DNA of 64,000 nucleotides from CAMASH01 sp041746635 (GTDB lineage: Bacteria > Verrucomicrobiota > Verrucomicrobiia > Chthoniobacterales > Terrimicrobiaceae). Positions 28,227-36,452 of this stretch are shown here, piece after piece. The DNA is taken from the NCBI GenBank assembly GCA_041746635.1, contig JBGTGQ010000003.1, forward strand, positions 49,788-113,787, read 5' to 3'. The position numbers and the translations under genes are program-made. A model generated the notes under the pieces. That model was not told where the DNA came from. It ran no database searches and saw only the letters and a list, made by a program, of their open reading frames with translations. The first letter of the stretch is position 1; each line of letters starts with the position of its first letter.

Positions 28227-28847
28227 ATGGATACGCAACCCGATCCCGAGCTTCTCAACGAATACAAAACCCGCGTCATCTCCGCTCTGCGCGAGAAACA
28301 CGGTTACAAAAATATTCACGAAATCCCCAAGGTCTCCAAGGTCGTGATCAACACGTCTATCGGAGCCGGCTCCGACAGCAAGGAGGCCCTCGAAATTGCC
28401 CGGCAGGAAATCGGTTTGATCACCGGCCAGCGTCCCATCACCACGATTTCCAAGAAGGCCATCGCGAATTTCAAATTGCGCCAGGGCCAGGCCATCGGGG
28501 CCAAAGTCACCCTGCGTGGCCGCACCATGTATGAATTCCTCGAGCGCTTCATCAAGATGTCGCTGCCCCGCATTCGTGACTTTCGCGGCGTTTCCACCAA
28601 GGCCTTCGACGGCAATGGCAACTACACCCTGGGTGTCTCGGACCAATCCATTTTTCCTGAAGTCGAACTCGACAAAATCAAACGCAACATCGGTTTTGAC
28701 ATTACCATTGTCACGACCGCGCGCACGAACGAGGAAGCCAAATCGCTCTTGAGCGAGCTTGGCATGCCCTTCGCCGACAAGGCGAAGAAACCGGTCGCGC
28801 CGAAACCCGAGGAGCAGCAAGAGGAGACCGCCGAAGCGGCCGCCTAA
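28227..28847 (+). CDS. rplE: 50S ribosomal protein L5
   Basis: The 206-residue protein binds 5S rRNA in the central protuberance. L5 signatures: IPKVSKVVINTSIGAGS, GQRPITTISKKAIANFKLR, LRGRTMYEFLERFI, and FDGNGNYTLGVSDQSIFPE. The length exceeds the usual 180 residues because of a C-terminal tail of about 25 (KKPVAPKPEEQQEETAEAAA) that is acidic and disordered. It follows rplX by 6 bp. Confidence 0.96.
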   Translation: MDTQPDPELLNEYKTRVISALREKHGYKNIHEIPKVSKVVINTSIGAGSDSKEALEIARQEIGLITGQRPITTISKKAIANFKLRQGQAIGAKVTLRGRTMYEFLERFIKMSLPRIRDFRGVSTKAFDGNGNYTLGVSDQSIFPEVELDKIKRNIGFDITIVTTARTNEEAKSLLSELGMPFADKAKKPVAPKPEEQQEETAEAAA

Positions 28848-28863
28848 CTACTGCTACACATAA

Positions 28864-29256
28864 ATGACAGACCCGATCGCAGATATGCTAACCCGTTTGC
28901 GCAACGCTTCCCGTGCGCGCAAGACGGAATTCCTGGTTCCTTACTCCAAGCTCAAAAGCGAGCTGGCCCGCATCCTCGTGAAAGAGGGTTATATTGAGGG
29001 CTTTGAACTCGAGACGCCAGAAAAAGGCCATCCCCGCCTCAAAATTCGTAACAAGTTTGTCAATAAAACCTGCGCCATTGCCGGCCTGAAGAGGGTCAGC
29101 AAGCCTGGCCTTCGCCGCTACGTTGGTGCTCAGGAAGTCCCGCGTGTTCTCGGCGGACTCGGCATTGCCATTCTTTCCACCTCGAGCGGTGTCCTTTCCG
29201 GACACGAAGCCCGCAAACAAAACGTCGGCGGGGAACTCCTCGCCTTCATCTGGTAA
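28864..29256 (+). CDS. rpsH: 30S ribosomal protein S8
   Basis: The 130-residue protein starts with the S8 motif MTDPIADMLTRLRNASRAR and ends with the conserved GLGIAILSTSSGVL, then HEARKQNVGGELLAFIW. S8 organises the 16S rRNA central domain and autoregulates the spc operon in E. coli by binding its mRNA. No strong Shine-Dalgarno site precedes the ATG. rpsN (S14), normally between rplE and rpsH, is missing here. Confidence 0.97.
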   Translation: MTDPIADMLTRLRNASRARKTEFLVPYSKLKSELARILVKEGYIEGFELETPEKGHPRLKIRNKFVNKTCAIAGLKRVSKPGLRRYVGAQEVPRVLGGLGIAILSTSSGVLSGHEARKQNVGGELLAFIW

Positions 29257-29261
29257 TTGCC

Positions 29262-29801
29262 ATGTCACGAATTGGAAAAAAACCCATTGAACTGCCCGCC
29301 AAGGTCAGCGTGAACGTCGGCGCGGAAGGTGCCGTAACGGTTGAAGGACCCAAAGGCAAACTCTCCTGGAAGCTGCCCAAAGCCGTTCGCGCCCGCGTCG
29401 AAGGCACCAAGGTCGAGCTGGAACGCGACGGCGAAACCCGTCAGGTCAAGGCTCTGCACGGCCTCTCCCGCGCGCTCATCGCCAACATGGTTGTCGGCGT
29501 CCACGAAGGCTTCAAAAAGAATCTCGAAATCCAAGGCGTTGGTTTTAAGGCCGCCGTTCAGGGCCAGAAGCTCAACCTCAGCCTCGGCAAATCCCATCCG
29601 ATCCTGTTCGACATTCCAAGCGAAGTGAAAATCACGGTCACGGATAATACGAAGATCAGCGTCGAGGGCATTGACAAACACCTTGTCGGCCAAGCTGCTG
29701 CTGATATCCGTGCCTACTATCCGCCCGAACCTTACAAAGGCAAAGGGGTTCGTTACGCCGGGGAGCAAGTCCGCCGCAAAGAAGGCAAAACCGTCCAGTA
29801 A
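29262..29801 (+). CDS. rplF: 50S ribosomal protein L6
   Basis: The 179-residue protein has the tandem L6 domains: MSRIGKKPIELPAKVSVN, GPKGKLSW in the first and LEIQGVGFKAAVQG, then YKGKGVRYAGEQVRRKEGKT in the second. It binds 23S rRNA near the sarcin-ricin loop and factor-binding site. Length and both domains are normal. 5 bp downstream of rpsH and 3 bp before rplR. Confidence 0.97.
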   Translation: MSRIGKKPIELPAKVSVNVGAEGAVTVEGPKGKLSWKLPKAVRARVEGTKVELERDGETRQVKALHGLSRALIANMVVGVHEGFKKNLEIQGVGFKAAVQGQKLNLSLGKSHPILFDIPSEVKITVTDNTKISVEGIDKHLVGQAAADIRAYYPPEPYKGKGVRYAGEQVRRKEGKTVQ

Positions 29802-29804
29802 GTC

Positions 29805-30164
29805 ATGGCTCTACAAACCAACAAACGTCAGCTTCGCCACGTCCGCCTGCGCAAAAAGGTATCCGGCACCTCCGAGCGTCCGCGTCTCGCCGTGCATTTT
29901 TCCGAGCGCCACATCACCGCCCAAGTCATTGATGACACCGCGGGTACGACGCTCGCTTCCGTCAACACCACCGAGTCCGAACTTCGTTCCGATAAAACCA
30001 ACCGCGCCAACGTCACCACGGCGGCCAAGGTCGGCAAGCTCATCGCTGAACGCGTTTCCTCGAAGAGCGTCAAAAAGGTCGTCTTTGATCGCGGCGGTTT
30101 CAAATATCACGGCAAAGTGAAAGCCCTGGCCGACGCCGCCCGCGAAGCCGGTCTCGAATTTTAA
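29805..30164 (+). CDS. rplR: 50S ribosomal protein L18
   Basis: The 119-residue protein contains L18 landmarks: RHVRLRKKVSGTSERPRLAV, HITAQVIDDTAGTTLASV and VFDRGGFKYHGKVKALADA. L18 anchors 5S rRNA together with L5. Basic N-terminus as usual, and length typical. Followed by rpsE after 4 bp. Confidence 0.97.
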   Translation: MALQTNKRQLRHVRLRKKVSGTSERPRLAVHFSERHITAQVIDDTAGTTLASVNTTESELRSDKTNRANVTTAAKVGKLIAERVSSKSVKKVVFDRGGFKYHGKVKALADAAREAGLEF

Positions 30165-30168
30165 TCTT

Positions 30169-30717
30169 ATGGCACCTCCTAATAGAAATAACCGACGCTC
30201 CAATCAGGAAGCTGACCGCGAGCCCAAGGAGACAACCGAAAAGGTGGTTTTCATCAACCGTTGCGCCAAAGTGGTCAAAGGTGGACGCCGTTTCAGCTTC
30301 AGCGCCCTCATCGTTTCCGGCAACCACAAGGGTCGCGTCGGCATCGGTTTCGGCAAGGCCAACGAGGTCAGCGAAGCCATTCGCAAAGCCACGGACTCCG
30401 CCAAAAAACACATGGTCGAAGTGGCTGTGCATGAAAACACCATCCCGCACGAAGTCATCGGTGAATTCGGCGGTGGTCGCGTTTTGTTGCGTCCGGCCTC
30501 CCCGGGAACTGGCGTCATTGCTGGTGGCGGTGTTCGTGCCGTCATCGAAGCTGCAGGCATCCGCGACGTGCTCGCGAAATCCCTCGGCTCCAGCAATCCT
30601 TCCAATGTCGTCAAGGCCACTCTTGAGGCCCTGATGTCCTTGCGCCCGAAAGCAGACATCTTTAAAATCCGCGGCAAGACCCTCCGGGTCAAGGAACCCG
30701 TCGCAGTCGCTGCATAA
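30169..30717 (+). CDS. rpsE: 30S ribosomal protein S5
   Basis: The 182-residue protein carries the S5 double-stranded-RNA-binding-like motif VVFINRCAKVVKGGRRFSF and the fold markers GKANEVSEAIRKATDSAKK, IGEFGGGRVLLRPASPGTG and GGVRAVIEAAGIRDVLAKSLGSS (shown in pieces). S5 sets decoding accuracy. In most bacteria rpmD (L30) follows; here a twin palindrome lies between rpsE and rplO instead, so L30 is absent or elsewhere. Confidence 0.96.
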   Translation: MAPPNRNNRRSNQEADREPKETTEKVVFINRCAKVVKGGRRFSFSALIVSGNHKGRVGIGFGKANEVSEAIRKATDSAKKHMVEVAVHENTIPHEVIGEFGGGRVLLRPASPGTGVIAGGGVRAVIEAAGIRDVLAKSLGSSNPSNVVKATLEALMSLRPKADIFKIRGKTLRVKEPVAVAA

Positions 30718-30724
30718 CACGGAA

Positions 30725-30764
30725 CGCGGGCGTCCCGCCCGCGATGGCGGCCAAAATGGCCGCC
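30725..30764 (+). repeat. Twin palindromes between rpsE and rplO
   Basis: CGCGGGCG-TCC-CGCCCGCG at 30725-30743 and GGCGGCCA-AAA-TGGCCGCC at 30746-30764, in the place where rpmD would normally be. They end 18 nt before the rplO start and could slow ribosomes or polymerase; no T-run follows. Confidence 0.7.
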
Positions 30765-30781
30765 CTCCCTACTAAAAACCC

Positions 30782-31258
30782 ATGAGACTCCACGATTTAA
30801 AACCCAATCCCGGCGCGAAACACCGCCGCAAACGCCTCGGCTGCGGCGAAAGCTCCGGCCACGGCAAGACCTCCGGCAAAGGCCATAAGGGACAAAAAGC
30901 CCGCTCCGGCGGAAGCATCCGCCCCGGCTTCGAAGGCGGCCAGATGCCCCTCATCCGCCGTTTGCCCAAGCGCGGTTTCAACAACGTTAATTACAAGATT
31001 GCTTACGGCATCGTGAATCTCGATGACCTCGAGAAGCGTTTTGATGATGGCGTCGCCATCAACGAAAAACTCCTTCGTGGGGCCGGCGTCATTCGCGGCA
31101 CGTTGGATGGAGTCAAGGTTCTGGGCCGCGGCGAGGTGAAGAAGAAATTCCATCTCGAAGTGGACAGCATCAGCGCCTCCGCCAAGGAAAAAATCGAAAA
31201 GGCGGGCGGAACGATCACTCTGATTAGCAAGAAAGTGGAAGTGAAGAGGAAGAAGTAA
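30782..31258 (+). CDS. rplO: 50S ribosomal protein L15
   Basis: The 158-residue protein has the L15 N-terminus MRLHDLKPNPGAKHRRKRLG followed by GRGESSGHGKTSGKG-like glycine-rich segment and QMPLIRRLPKRGFNN. The C-terminal part (VIRGTLDGVKVLGRGE, then ISASAKEKIEKAGG) matches the L15/L18e domain. It helps late assembly of the 50S subunit. Followed by secY after a 38-bp pyrimidine-rich gap. Confidence 0.96.
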   Translation: MRLHDLKPNPGAKHRRKRLGCGESSGHGKTSGKGHKGQKARSGGSIRPGFEGGQMPLIRRLPKRGFNNVNYKIAYGIVNLDDLEKRFDDGVAINEKLLRGAGVIRGTLDGVKVLGRGEVKKKFHLEVDSISASAKEKIEKAGGTITLISKKVEVKRKK

Positions 31259-31296
31259 ACCGCTTCTTTCCCTTACTTCTCTCTTCCTCTTTTCCT

Positions 31297-32802
31297 GTGA
31301 TCTCCGCATTCACCAATATTTTCAAAATCCCGGAGCTGCGCCAGCGCGTGCTCTTCACCCTGGCGATGATTGTCATCATCCGGGCGGGATCGGCCATCAC
31401 CACGCCGGGCGTGAATGCGGAAATTCTCCGCGAGTGGTTCCAAAATGTGGCGGACACGCAGGCGGCTGGTGGCGTCGCGGCGCTCTTTAATCTCTTCAGC
31501 GGCGGCGCGCTTTCCCACTGCGCGATTTTTTCACTCGGCATCATGCCGTATATCAGTGCCTCAATCATGATGCAGTTGCTCACGGCGGTCATCCCGCAGT
31601 TGGGCAAGCTTTCCCGCGAGGACGGGGGACGGCGGAAAATCATGCAATACACGCGTTATGCCACCATCGCGCTGTGTATTTTCCAAGGTTACCTGCTGGC
31701 CCGATCCTTCGAGAACCCGCAGTCCAATCCTTTCCTGCCCGGCATCATGGACACGATCAATCGGCTCGGGCTTCCGTTGGTTCCCGACCCCGGGTTGTCT
31801 TTCCAGATAATTACCATCATGACCATGACGGCGGGGACGTTGTTCCTCATGTGGCTGGGTGATCAGATCACCGAGCGCGGCATCGGTAATGGCGTTTCCC
31901 TCATCATCACGGTGGGCATTCTCGCCCAGTTGCCGGCTGGTCTTATTCAGGCCTGGCGGACCTTTGTTCCAAGCGAGGTCGGGGCGCAGGCCAACGTCAG
32001 TCCCGTTGTGCTTGTTTTGCTCTGTCTCTTCCTGGTTCTTGTCGTTGCGGCGGTCATTGCGGTTACACAGGCCTTACGAAAAGTGACCATCCAATACGCC
32101 AAGCGCGTGGTCGGTCGCAAACAATACGGCGGCCAGACGCAATACATGCCGCTCAAGATCAACTACGCGGGCGTGATGCCGATCATCTTTGCCCAAGCCA
32201 TTCTGATTTTCCCGTCCACCATCCTCAACATGGCTTTCCCGCAGAATGCCACCGCGCAGGAAATTTCCGTGCTGATGACCTCGGGCTGGCTGCACTATGT
32301 GCTTTCTGCCGGGATGATTTTCTTCTTCAGTTACTTCTGGGTCGCCACTCAATTCCAGCCGGTTCAGATCGCGGATGATCTGAAAAAATACGGCGGGTTC
32401 ATTCCCGGCGTGCGTCCCGGCAAGCCGACGGCGGATTTCCTCGATTACACCATGTCCCGGCTCACCTTTGCCGGCGCGATTTTCCTCACCATCATCGCCG
32501 TGATTCCGCAGTTGCTCGCGCAGTCGCTCAATGTGCCTTACATGACCGCGCAGTTCTTCGGCGGCACCGGGATGCTCATCATCGTGGGTGTGGTGCTCGA
32601 CACCATGCGGCAAGTGGAAACCCATCTGCTCCAACGCCATTACGACGGTTTCCTGCGCAAGGGTAAAATCCGCGGTGCCCGCGAGCAACGCCGCCTTGGC
32701 TCCGGCCAGGTGCTTGATGATAATTCGTTGGTTTTGATCTATGCGGCCATCGGTGTCCTCGTGATTGCCGCCGCGACGATCTACTTCGCGACCCAACGGT
32801 AG
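31297..32802 (+). CDS. secY: Protein translocase subunit SecY
   Basis: The 501-residue inner-membrane pore protein has ten expected helices. Family motifs: GIMPYISASIMMQLLT (helix 2 region), ITERGIGNGVSLIITVGI, the conserved MPLKINYAGVMPIIFAQ and the C-terminal IPGVRPGKPTADFLDYTMSR loop. It forms the SecYEG channel with SecE and SecG (not nearby). Start is GTG at 31297 after a pyrimidine-rich leader. It is longer than E. coli SecY (443 residues), with extra loops between helices 2-3 and 8-9. It precedes adk, as in most spc operons. Confidence 0.96.
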   Translation: MISAFTNIFKIPELRQRVLFTLAMIVIIRAGSAITTPGVNAEILREWFQNVADTQAAGGVAALFNLFSGGALSHCAIFSLGIMPYISASIMMQLLTAVIPQLGKLSREDGGRRKIMQYTRYATIALCIFQGYLLARSFENPQSNPFLPGIMDTINRLGLPLVPDPGLSFQIITIMTMTAGTLFLMWLGDQITERGIGNGVSLIITVGILAQLPAGLIQAWRTFVPSEVGAQANVSPVVLVLLCLFLVLVVAAVIAVTQALRKVTIQYAKRVVGRKQYGGQTQYMPLKINYAGVMPIIFAQAILIFPSTILNMAFPQNATAQEISVLMTSGWLHYVLSAGMIFFFSYFWVATQFQPVQIADDLKKYGGFIPGVRPGKPTADFLDYTMSRLTFAGAIFLTIIAVIPQLLAQSLNVPYMTAQFFGGTGMLIIVGVVLDTMRQVETHLLQRHYDGFLRKGKIRGAREQRRLGSGQVLDDNSLVLIYAAIGVLVIAAATIYFATQR

Positions 32803-32808
32803 GGGAGC

Positions 32809-33462
32809 ATGAAAAACCGCATTGTCCTTCTCGGGCCCCCCGCGACAGGCAAGGGCACGCAAGCGGCTCTTCTTTCGGCGACCTTCGGCATCCCCGCAAC
32901 CTCCACCGGAGCCATGCTGCGCGCCGAAAAAACCAAGGGCAGCGCGATCGGTCTGGAAGCGGAGAAGTGGACCAGCCGCGGTCTCCTTTTCCCCGACGAA
33001 CTCGCCCTGCGCGTCGTCTGGCAATGGATGGACCAACGCACTCGCTTTCTTCTCGACGGATTTCCGCGCACCCTTGGCCAGGCGGAATCCTTCGACGCCG
33101 GATTGGACGAACGCGGCCTGCCGCTCGACACCGTCTATCTCCTCGACCTCCCCGAGGAAACCATTCGCCAGCGCATGACCAGCCGCCTAACCTGCCCGGG
33201 ATGTGGCGCCGTTTACAACGAGTCTTTCCATCGCATCACCGGCGATTCTCCCTGCCCGGCCTGCGGCACCGCGCTCGCCCGGCGCGCTGATGACACCAAT
33301 GAAGCCCTCGACCAGCGCATGACCCAATACCGCGAACACACCCTTCCCGTTGCGACGCATTATCGCAAAAAGGGCGTGCTCAAACCGGTGGACGCCTCGC
33401 CCGGCCGCGATGCCGTGTTTAACACCATTTACGAAGACATGCAGAAGGGAGCCGCGGTATGA
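32809..33462 (+). CDS. adk: Adenylate kinase
   Basis: The 217-residue kinase converts AMP and ATP to two ADP. P-loop GPPATGKGTQAA at the N-terminus, AMP-site LLDGFPRTLGQAE at about residue 84, and a LID domain with a zinc knuckle: RLTCPGCGAVYNE and GDSPCPACGTALARR (four cysteines). Zinc-containing LIDs are common outside proteobacteria. It is in the usual secY-adk-map order and overlaps map by 4 nt. Confidence 0.95.
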   Translation: MKNRIVLLGPPATGKGTQAALLSATFGIPATSTGAMLRAEKTKGSAIGLEAEKWTSRGLLFPDELALRVVWQWMDQRTRFLLDGFPRTLGQAESFDAGLDERGLPLDTVYLLDLPEETIRQRMTSRLTCPGCGAVYNESFHRITGDSPCPACGTALARRADDTNEALDQRMTQYREHTLPVATHYRKKGVLKPVDASPGRDAVFNTIYEDMQKGAAV

Positions 33463-34223
33463 TCCCGATCAAACGCGGTTCCGATATTGAGAAAATGCGC
33501 CGGGCTGGAGAAACTGCCGCGGAAATTCTCAACCAGCTCGCCGATATGGTGACGCCCGGTATTGCCACCGGCGATATCGATCACGCCGCCGGTAAATTCA
33601 TGGCTGAGGCCGGAGTGCTCAGTGCCTTTCTCGGCTACAAAAAATTTCCCGGACACATCTGTATTTCGCTCAACGAGGAAGTCGTCCATGGCATCGGCGG
33701 ACGCCGCAAGATCAGCTACGGCGATGTGGTGAAAATGGACGTCGGCATCATTCGCGACGGCTGGATCGGCGACACCGCCATGAGCGTTCCCGTCGGCATC
33801 ATTGACCCCGAGACTGAACGGCTCCTGACCGTCACCGAAAAAATCCTGGACGACGTGATCCAGTTGGTCCGCCCCGGTCGCCGCTTGGGCGACGTGAGCG
33901 CCTTCGTGGAGGAACAGGCCATCAAGCACGGTTATTCCGTCGTCCGCGAATTTGTCGGTCACGGCGTCGGCCGCCACCTCCATGAAGAACCCCAGGTCCC
34001 CAATTTTGGCAAACGCGGCACCGGCCCCGTCCTCAAAAGCGGCATGATTTTCGCCATCGAGCCCATGATCAACATGGGCAAGCCCAAGGTTCGCGTTCTC
34101 GAGGACAAGTGGACCGTGGTCACCGCCGACGGCCTTCCGTCCGCCCATTTTGAACACACCGTGCTCGTCACCGACGATGCTCCAGAAGTCTTGACATGGC
34201 CGAGAAAGACGCTATTGAAGTAG
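33459..34223 (+). CDS. map: Methionine aminopeptidase type I
   Basis: The 254-residue enzyme removes the initiator methionine. Metal ligands are visible: DVGIIRDGWIGDTAMS (two Asp), GHGVGRHLHEEP (His), IFAIEPMINMGKP (Glu) and HFEHTVLVTDD near the end (final Glu/His). Start MIPIKRGSDIEKMRRAG fits the family. The 3' end overlaps infA by 28 nt in a different frame, so coordinated translation is likely; the TWPRKTLLK tail is encoded inside infA. Confidence 0.95.
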   Translation: MIPIKRGSDIEKMRRAGETAAEILNQLADMVTPGIATGDIDHAAGKFMAEAGVLSAFLGYKKFPGHICISLNEEVVHGIGGRRKISYGDVVKMDVGIIRDGWIGDTAMSVPVGIIDPETERLLTVTEKILDDVIQLVRPGRRLGDVSAFVEEQAIKHGYSVVREFVGHGVGRHLHEEPQVPNFGKRGTGPVLKSGMIFAIEPMINMGKPKVRVLEDKWTVVTADGLPSAHFEHTVLVTDDAPEVLTWPRKTLLK

Positions 34224-34444
34224 AAGGGAAAGTCGTCGAGTTGCTGCCTAGCACCATGTTCCGTGTCGAATTGGCTAATGGGCACCGCATCCTCGCTAAC
34301 GTTTCCGGAAAAATGCGATTGCACTTCATTCGCATTCTTCCCGGTGATTCCGTCATGGTGGAGATGTCCCCGTACGACCTCACCAAAGGCCGGATCACCT
34401 TCCGCCACAAAGAAAATACGCCTAAACCAACAATTCCAAAATGA
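34196..34444 (+). CDS. infA: Translation initiation factor IF-1
   Basis: The 82-residue OB-fold protein binds the 30S A site during initiation. IF-1 signature: IEVEGKVVELLPSTMFRVEL, then GHRILANVSGKMRLHFIRILPGD and MVEMSPYDLTKGRITFR (quoted in part). It overlaps map by 28 nt upstream and rpmJ by 4 nt downstream. Position map-infA-rpmJ-rpsM is the usual order. Confidence 0.96.
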   Translation: MAEKDAIEVEGKVVELLPSTMFRVELANGHRILANVSGKMRLHFIRILPGDSVMVEMSPYDLTKGRITFRHKENTPKPTIPK

Positions 34445-34554
34445 AAGTCCGAGCCTCCGTCAAACGTCAGTGCGAAAGCTGCAAAATCGTGCGGCGTAAA
34501 AATGTCGTGCGAGTGATCTGCAAAAACCCTCGCCATAAACAAAAACAGGGATAG
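34441..34554 (+). CDS. rpmJ: 50S ribosomal protein L36
   Basis: A 37-residue open frame: it begins MKVRASVKRQCESCKIVRRK and ends NPRHKQKQG. It has the L36 zinc-ribbon ligand pattern with C-x2-C at residues 11-14, a third Cys at 27 and His at 32. This is the zinc-type L36 and full length for the family. ATGA overlap with infA and location before rpsM support it. It is too short for most automatic calls. Confidence 0.96.
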   Translation: MKVRASVKRQCESCKIVRRKNVVRVICKNPRHKQKQG

Positions 34555-34590
34555 TCTCCTCTCCCCCATTCACCAACCACCAATCTTTTT

Positions 34591-34986
34591 ATGCCCCGTT
34601 TACTTGGAGTAGAAATTCCCGGCGATAAACGCATCGAAGCGTCGCTTCCCTACATTTTCGGCGTGGGACCGAGCAACACCAAGCGCATCCTCGAAGTCGC
34701 CAACATCGACCCGAATGCCCGCGCCAAGGACCTCTCACCCGAGCAGGTCAATGCCATCATCCACGCCATCAACTCCCTGAAGATCGTCATCGAAGGCGAC
34801 TTGCGCCGCGAAGTGCAAGGCAACCTCAAGCGCCTTCAGGCCATCAATTGCTACCGCGGAATCCGCCACCGGCGCGGATTGCCCGTCCGGGGCCAGCGCA
34901 CTTCCACCAACGCCCGCACCCGTAAGGGCCCGCGCAAGACCGTCGGTGTGCAGCGCAACCCCAACGCCAAAGCCGGCAAAGTATAA
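34591..34986 (+). CDS. rpsM: 30S ribosomal protein S13
   Basis: The 131-residue protein has the S13 start (MPRLLGVEIPGDKRIEASL), ILEVANIDPNARAKDLS, and the basic C-terminus RGLPVRGQRTSTNARTRKGP that reaches the P-site tRNA. It is slightly longer than E. coli S13 (118) because of the tail GVQRNPNAKAGKV. It follows rpmJ by 36 bp and precedes rpsK by 8 bp. Confidence 0.97.
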   Translation: MPRLLGVEIPGDKRIEASLPYIFGVGPSNTKRILEVANIDPNARAKDLSPEQVNAIIHAINSLKIVIEGDLRREVQGNLKRLQAINCYRGIRHRRGLPVRGQRTSTNARTRKGPRKTVGVQRNPNAKAGKV

Positions 34987-34994
34987 TCTGACCT

Positions 34995-35696
34995 ATGGCT
35001 GACGAAACCAATTCCAACCCGGAGGCTTCCGCCCCCGAAACCCCGGCTCCCGAGCCCGTGGCAGAAGCCAAGCCTGTCGCGGAAAAGAAACCCAAGGCCG
35101 CTCCCAAGAAAAAAGCCGCCGAAGTGACCGCCCCTGTTGCAAAAACCGCGGCCCCTGCCGAATCCGCACCTGCCTCCGAGGCTCCCGCCGTTGCCGCGGA
35201 AGCCGCTCCCGCGAAAGAAGCCAAACCGAAGGCTGCGAAAAAGTCCAAGAAGGACGAGAAGAAAGAAGCTGCTCCGGCCGCTCCGATCAGCATTTCCCTC
35301 GATGACGCCATTGAGCCTCTCAAAATCGTCAAGGCCAAGGGCAGCAAAAACATTTCCCAGGGCATCGCCCACGTTCAGGCCAGCTTTAACAACACCATCG
35401 TTAGCATCACCGACCTGCGCGGAGCGCTGCTCGGCTGGTCCAGTGCTGGCAAATGCGGCTTCAAGGGCTCGCGCAAAAGCACCGCCTACGCCGCCCAGAT
35501 GGTCGCCCAGGACGCCTGCAAGCAGGCCATGGGTCACGGCCTTAAGGAAGTCGAAGTTCGCGTCAAAGGCCCCGGAGCCGGCCGCGAATCGGCCGTCCGC
35601 GCCATGCAAGCCGTCGGTTTGGACATTACCGTCATCCGCGACGTGACTCCCGTGCCGCACAATGGCTGCCGCCCGCCCAAACAACGCCGCGTCTGA
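34995..35696 (+). CDS. rpsK: 30S ribosomal protein S11 with long N-terminal extension
   Basis: The 233-residue product has a normal S11 domain in its C-terminal 125 residues: GIAHVQASFNNTIVSITDL, WSSAGKCGFKGSRKSTAYA and VKGPGAGRESAVRAMQAVGL, ending PVPHNGCRPPKQRRV. Typical S11 has about 129 residues, so roughly 105 extra residues precede it. The extension is rich in Ala, Pro, Lys and Glu (for example PAPEPVAEAKPVAEKKPKA) and should be disordered. No internal ATG with a good ribosome site starts a short S11, so the extension appears to be translated. S11 lines the mRNA exit at the platform. Confidence 0.93.
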   Translation: MADETNSNPEASAPETPAPEPVAEAKPVAEKKPKAAPKKKAAEVTAPVAKTAAPAESAPASEAPAVAAEAAPAKEAKPKAAKKSKKDEKKEAAPAAPISISLDDAIEPLKIVKAKGSKNISQGIAHVQASFNNTIVSITDLRGALLGWSSAGKCGFKGSRKSTAYAAQMVAQDACKQAMGHGLKEVEVRVKGPGAGRESAVRAMQAVGLDITVIRDVTPVPHNGCRPPKQRRV

Positions 35697-35731
35697 TTCG
35701 TCCAATTTAACCACCAACTCTCAGCTAAAAA

Positions 35732-36343
35732 ATGGCACGTCACACCGGACCCAAAACCAAAATCAGCCGCCGCTATGGCGTGCTCATCCATGGTTCACCC
35801 AAGGCCTTCGAAAACAAAAATTACCCTCCCGGCCAGCACGGCCCCAAGGGATCCCGCCGCAAGCTTTCCGACTACGCTCTGGCGCTGGCGGAAAAGCAAA
35901 AGCTCCGTTTCCAATACGGCGTGCTCGAGCGTCAATTCCGCCGTTACTTCGCCCTCGCTTCCAGCAAGCGTGGCGTCACCGGCGAAATTCTCCTGCAACT
36001 CCTCGAAACCCGCCTTGACAACGTCGTGCAGAAGTTGGGCTTCGCCAAAACTCTCTACGCCGCGCGTCAGATGGTTTCCCACGGCCACGTGGCTGTCAAT
36101 GGCCGCAAAACCAACGCCTCCTCGATGAACGTCAAGCCCGGTGACGTCATCACCATCCGCAGCGGCGAACGCTCCAAGCGCCTGGCCGTGAAATATCTCG
36201 ACCAGACCTCGGCCATCGCGCCTCCGGAATGGCTCTTGGTGGACAAGGAGAACCTCAGCGGCTCCGTCGTCCGCATCCCGACCCGTTCGGAAATCAATCC
36301 CATCGTCAACGAACAACTCGTGGTCGAACTCTATTCGCGCTAA
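35732..36343 (+). CDS. rpsD: 30S ribosomal protein S4
   Basis: The 203-residue protein nucleates 30S assembly and proofreads decoding. N-terminus MARHTGPKTKISRRYG; no zinc cysteines, as in many bacteria. The S4 RNA-binding domain is at about residues 92-155: RLDNVVQKLGFAKTLYAAR, MVSHGHVAVNGRKTN. It is the last ribosomal gene here; rpoA and rplQ, which usually follow, are not present, and a terminator is reached within 34 bp. Confidence 0.96.
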   Translation: MARHTGPKTKISRRYGVLIHGSPKAFENKNYPPGQHGPKGSRRKLSDYALALAEKQKLRFQYGVLERQFRRYFALASSKRGVTGEILLQLLETRLDNVVQKLGFAKTLYAARQMVSHGHVAVNGRKTNASSMNVKPGDVITIRSGERSKRLAVKYLDQTSAIAPPEWLLVDKENLSGSVVRIPTRSEINPIVNEQLVVELYSR

Positions 36344-36376
36344 CCGCCAACCGGTTTCCCCGCCCGAAAAAAAAGG

Positions 36377-36405
36377 AGCCCGCCGCAAGGCGGGCTTTCT
36401 TTTTT
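36377..36405 (+). terminator. Intrinsic terminator after rpsD
   Basis: AGCCCGCC (36377-36384), GCAA tetraloop, GGCGGGCT (36389-36396), followed by TTCTTTTTT on the + strand and preceded by an A-run that allows function on the - strand. Ends the ribosomal operon before recA. Confidence 0.92.
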
Positions 36406-36452
36406 CACGATCTTGTCATTCCACCCAATCCCGCTAACTTCGCTCAAATATT

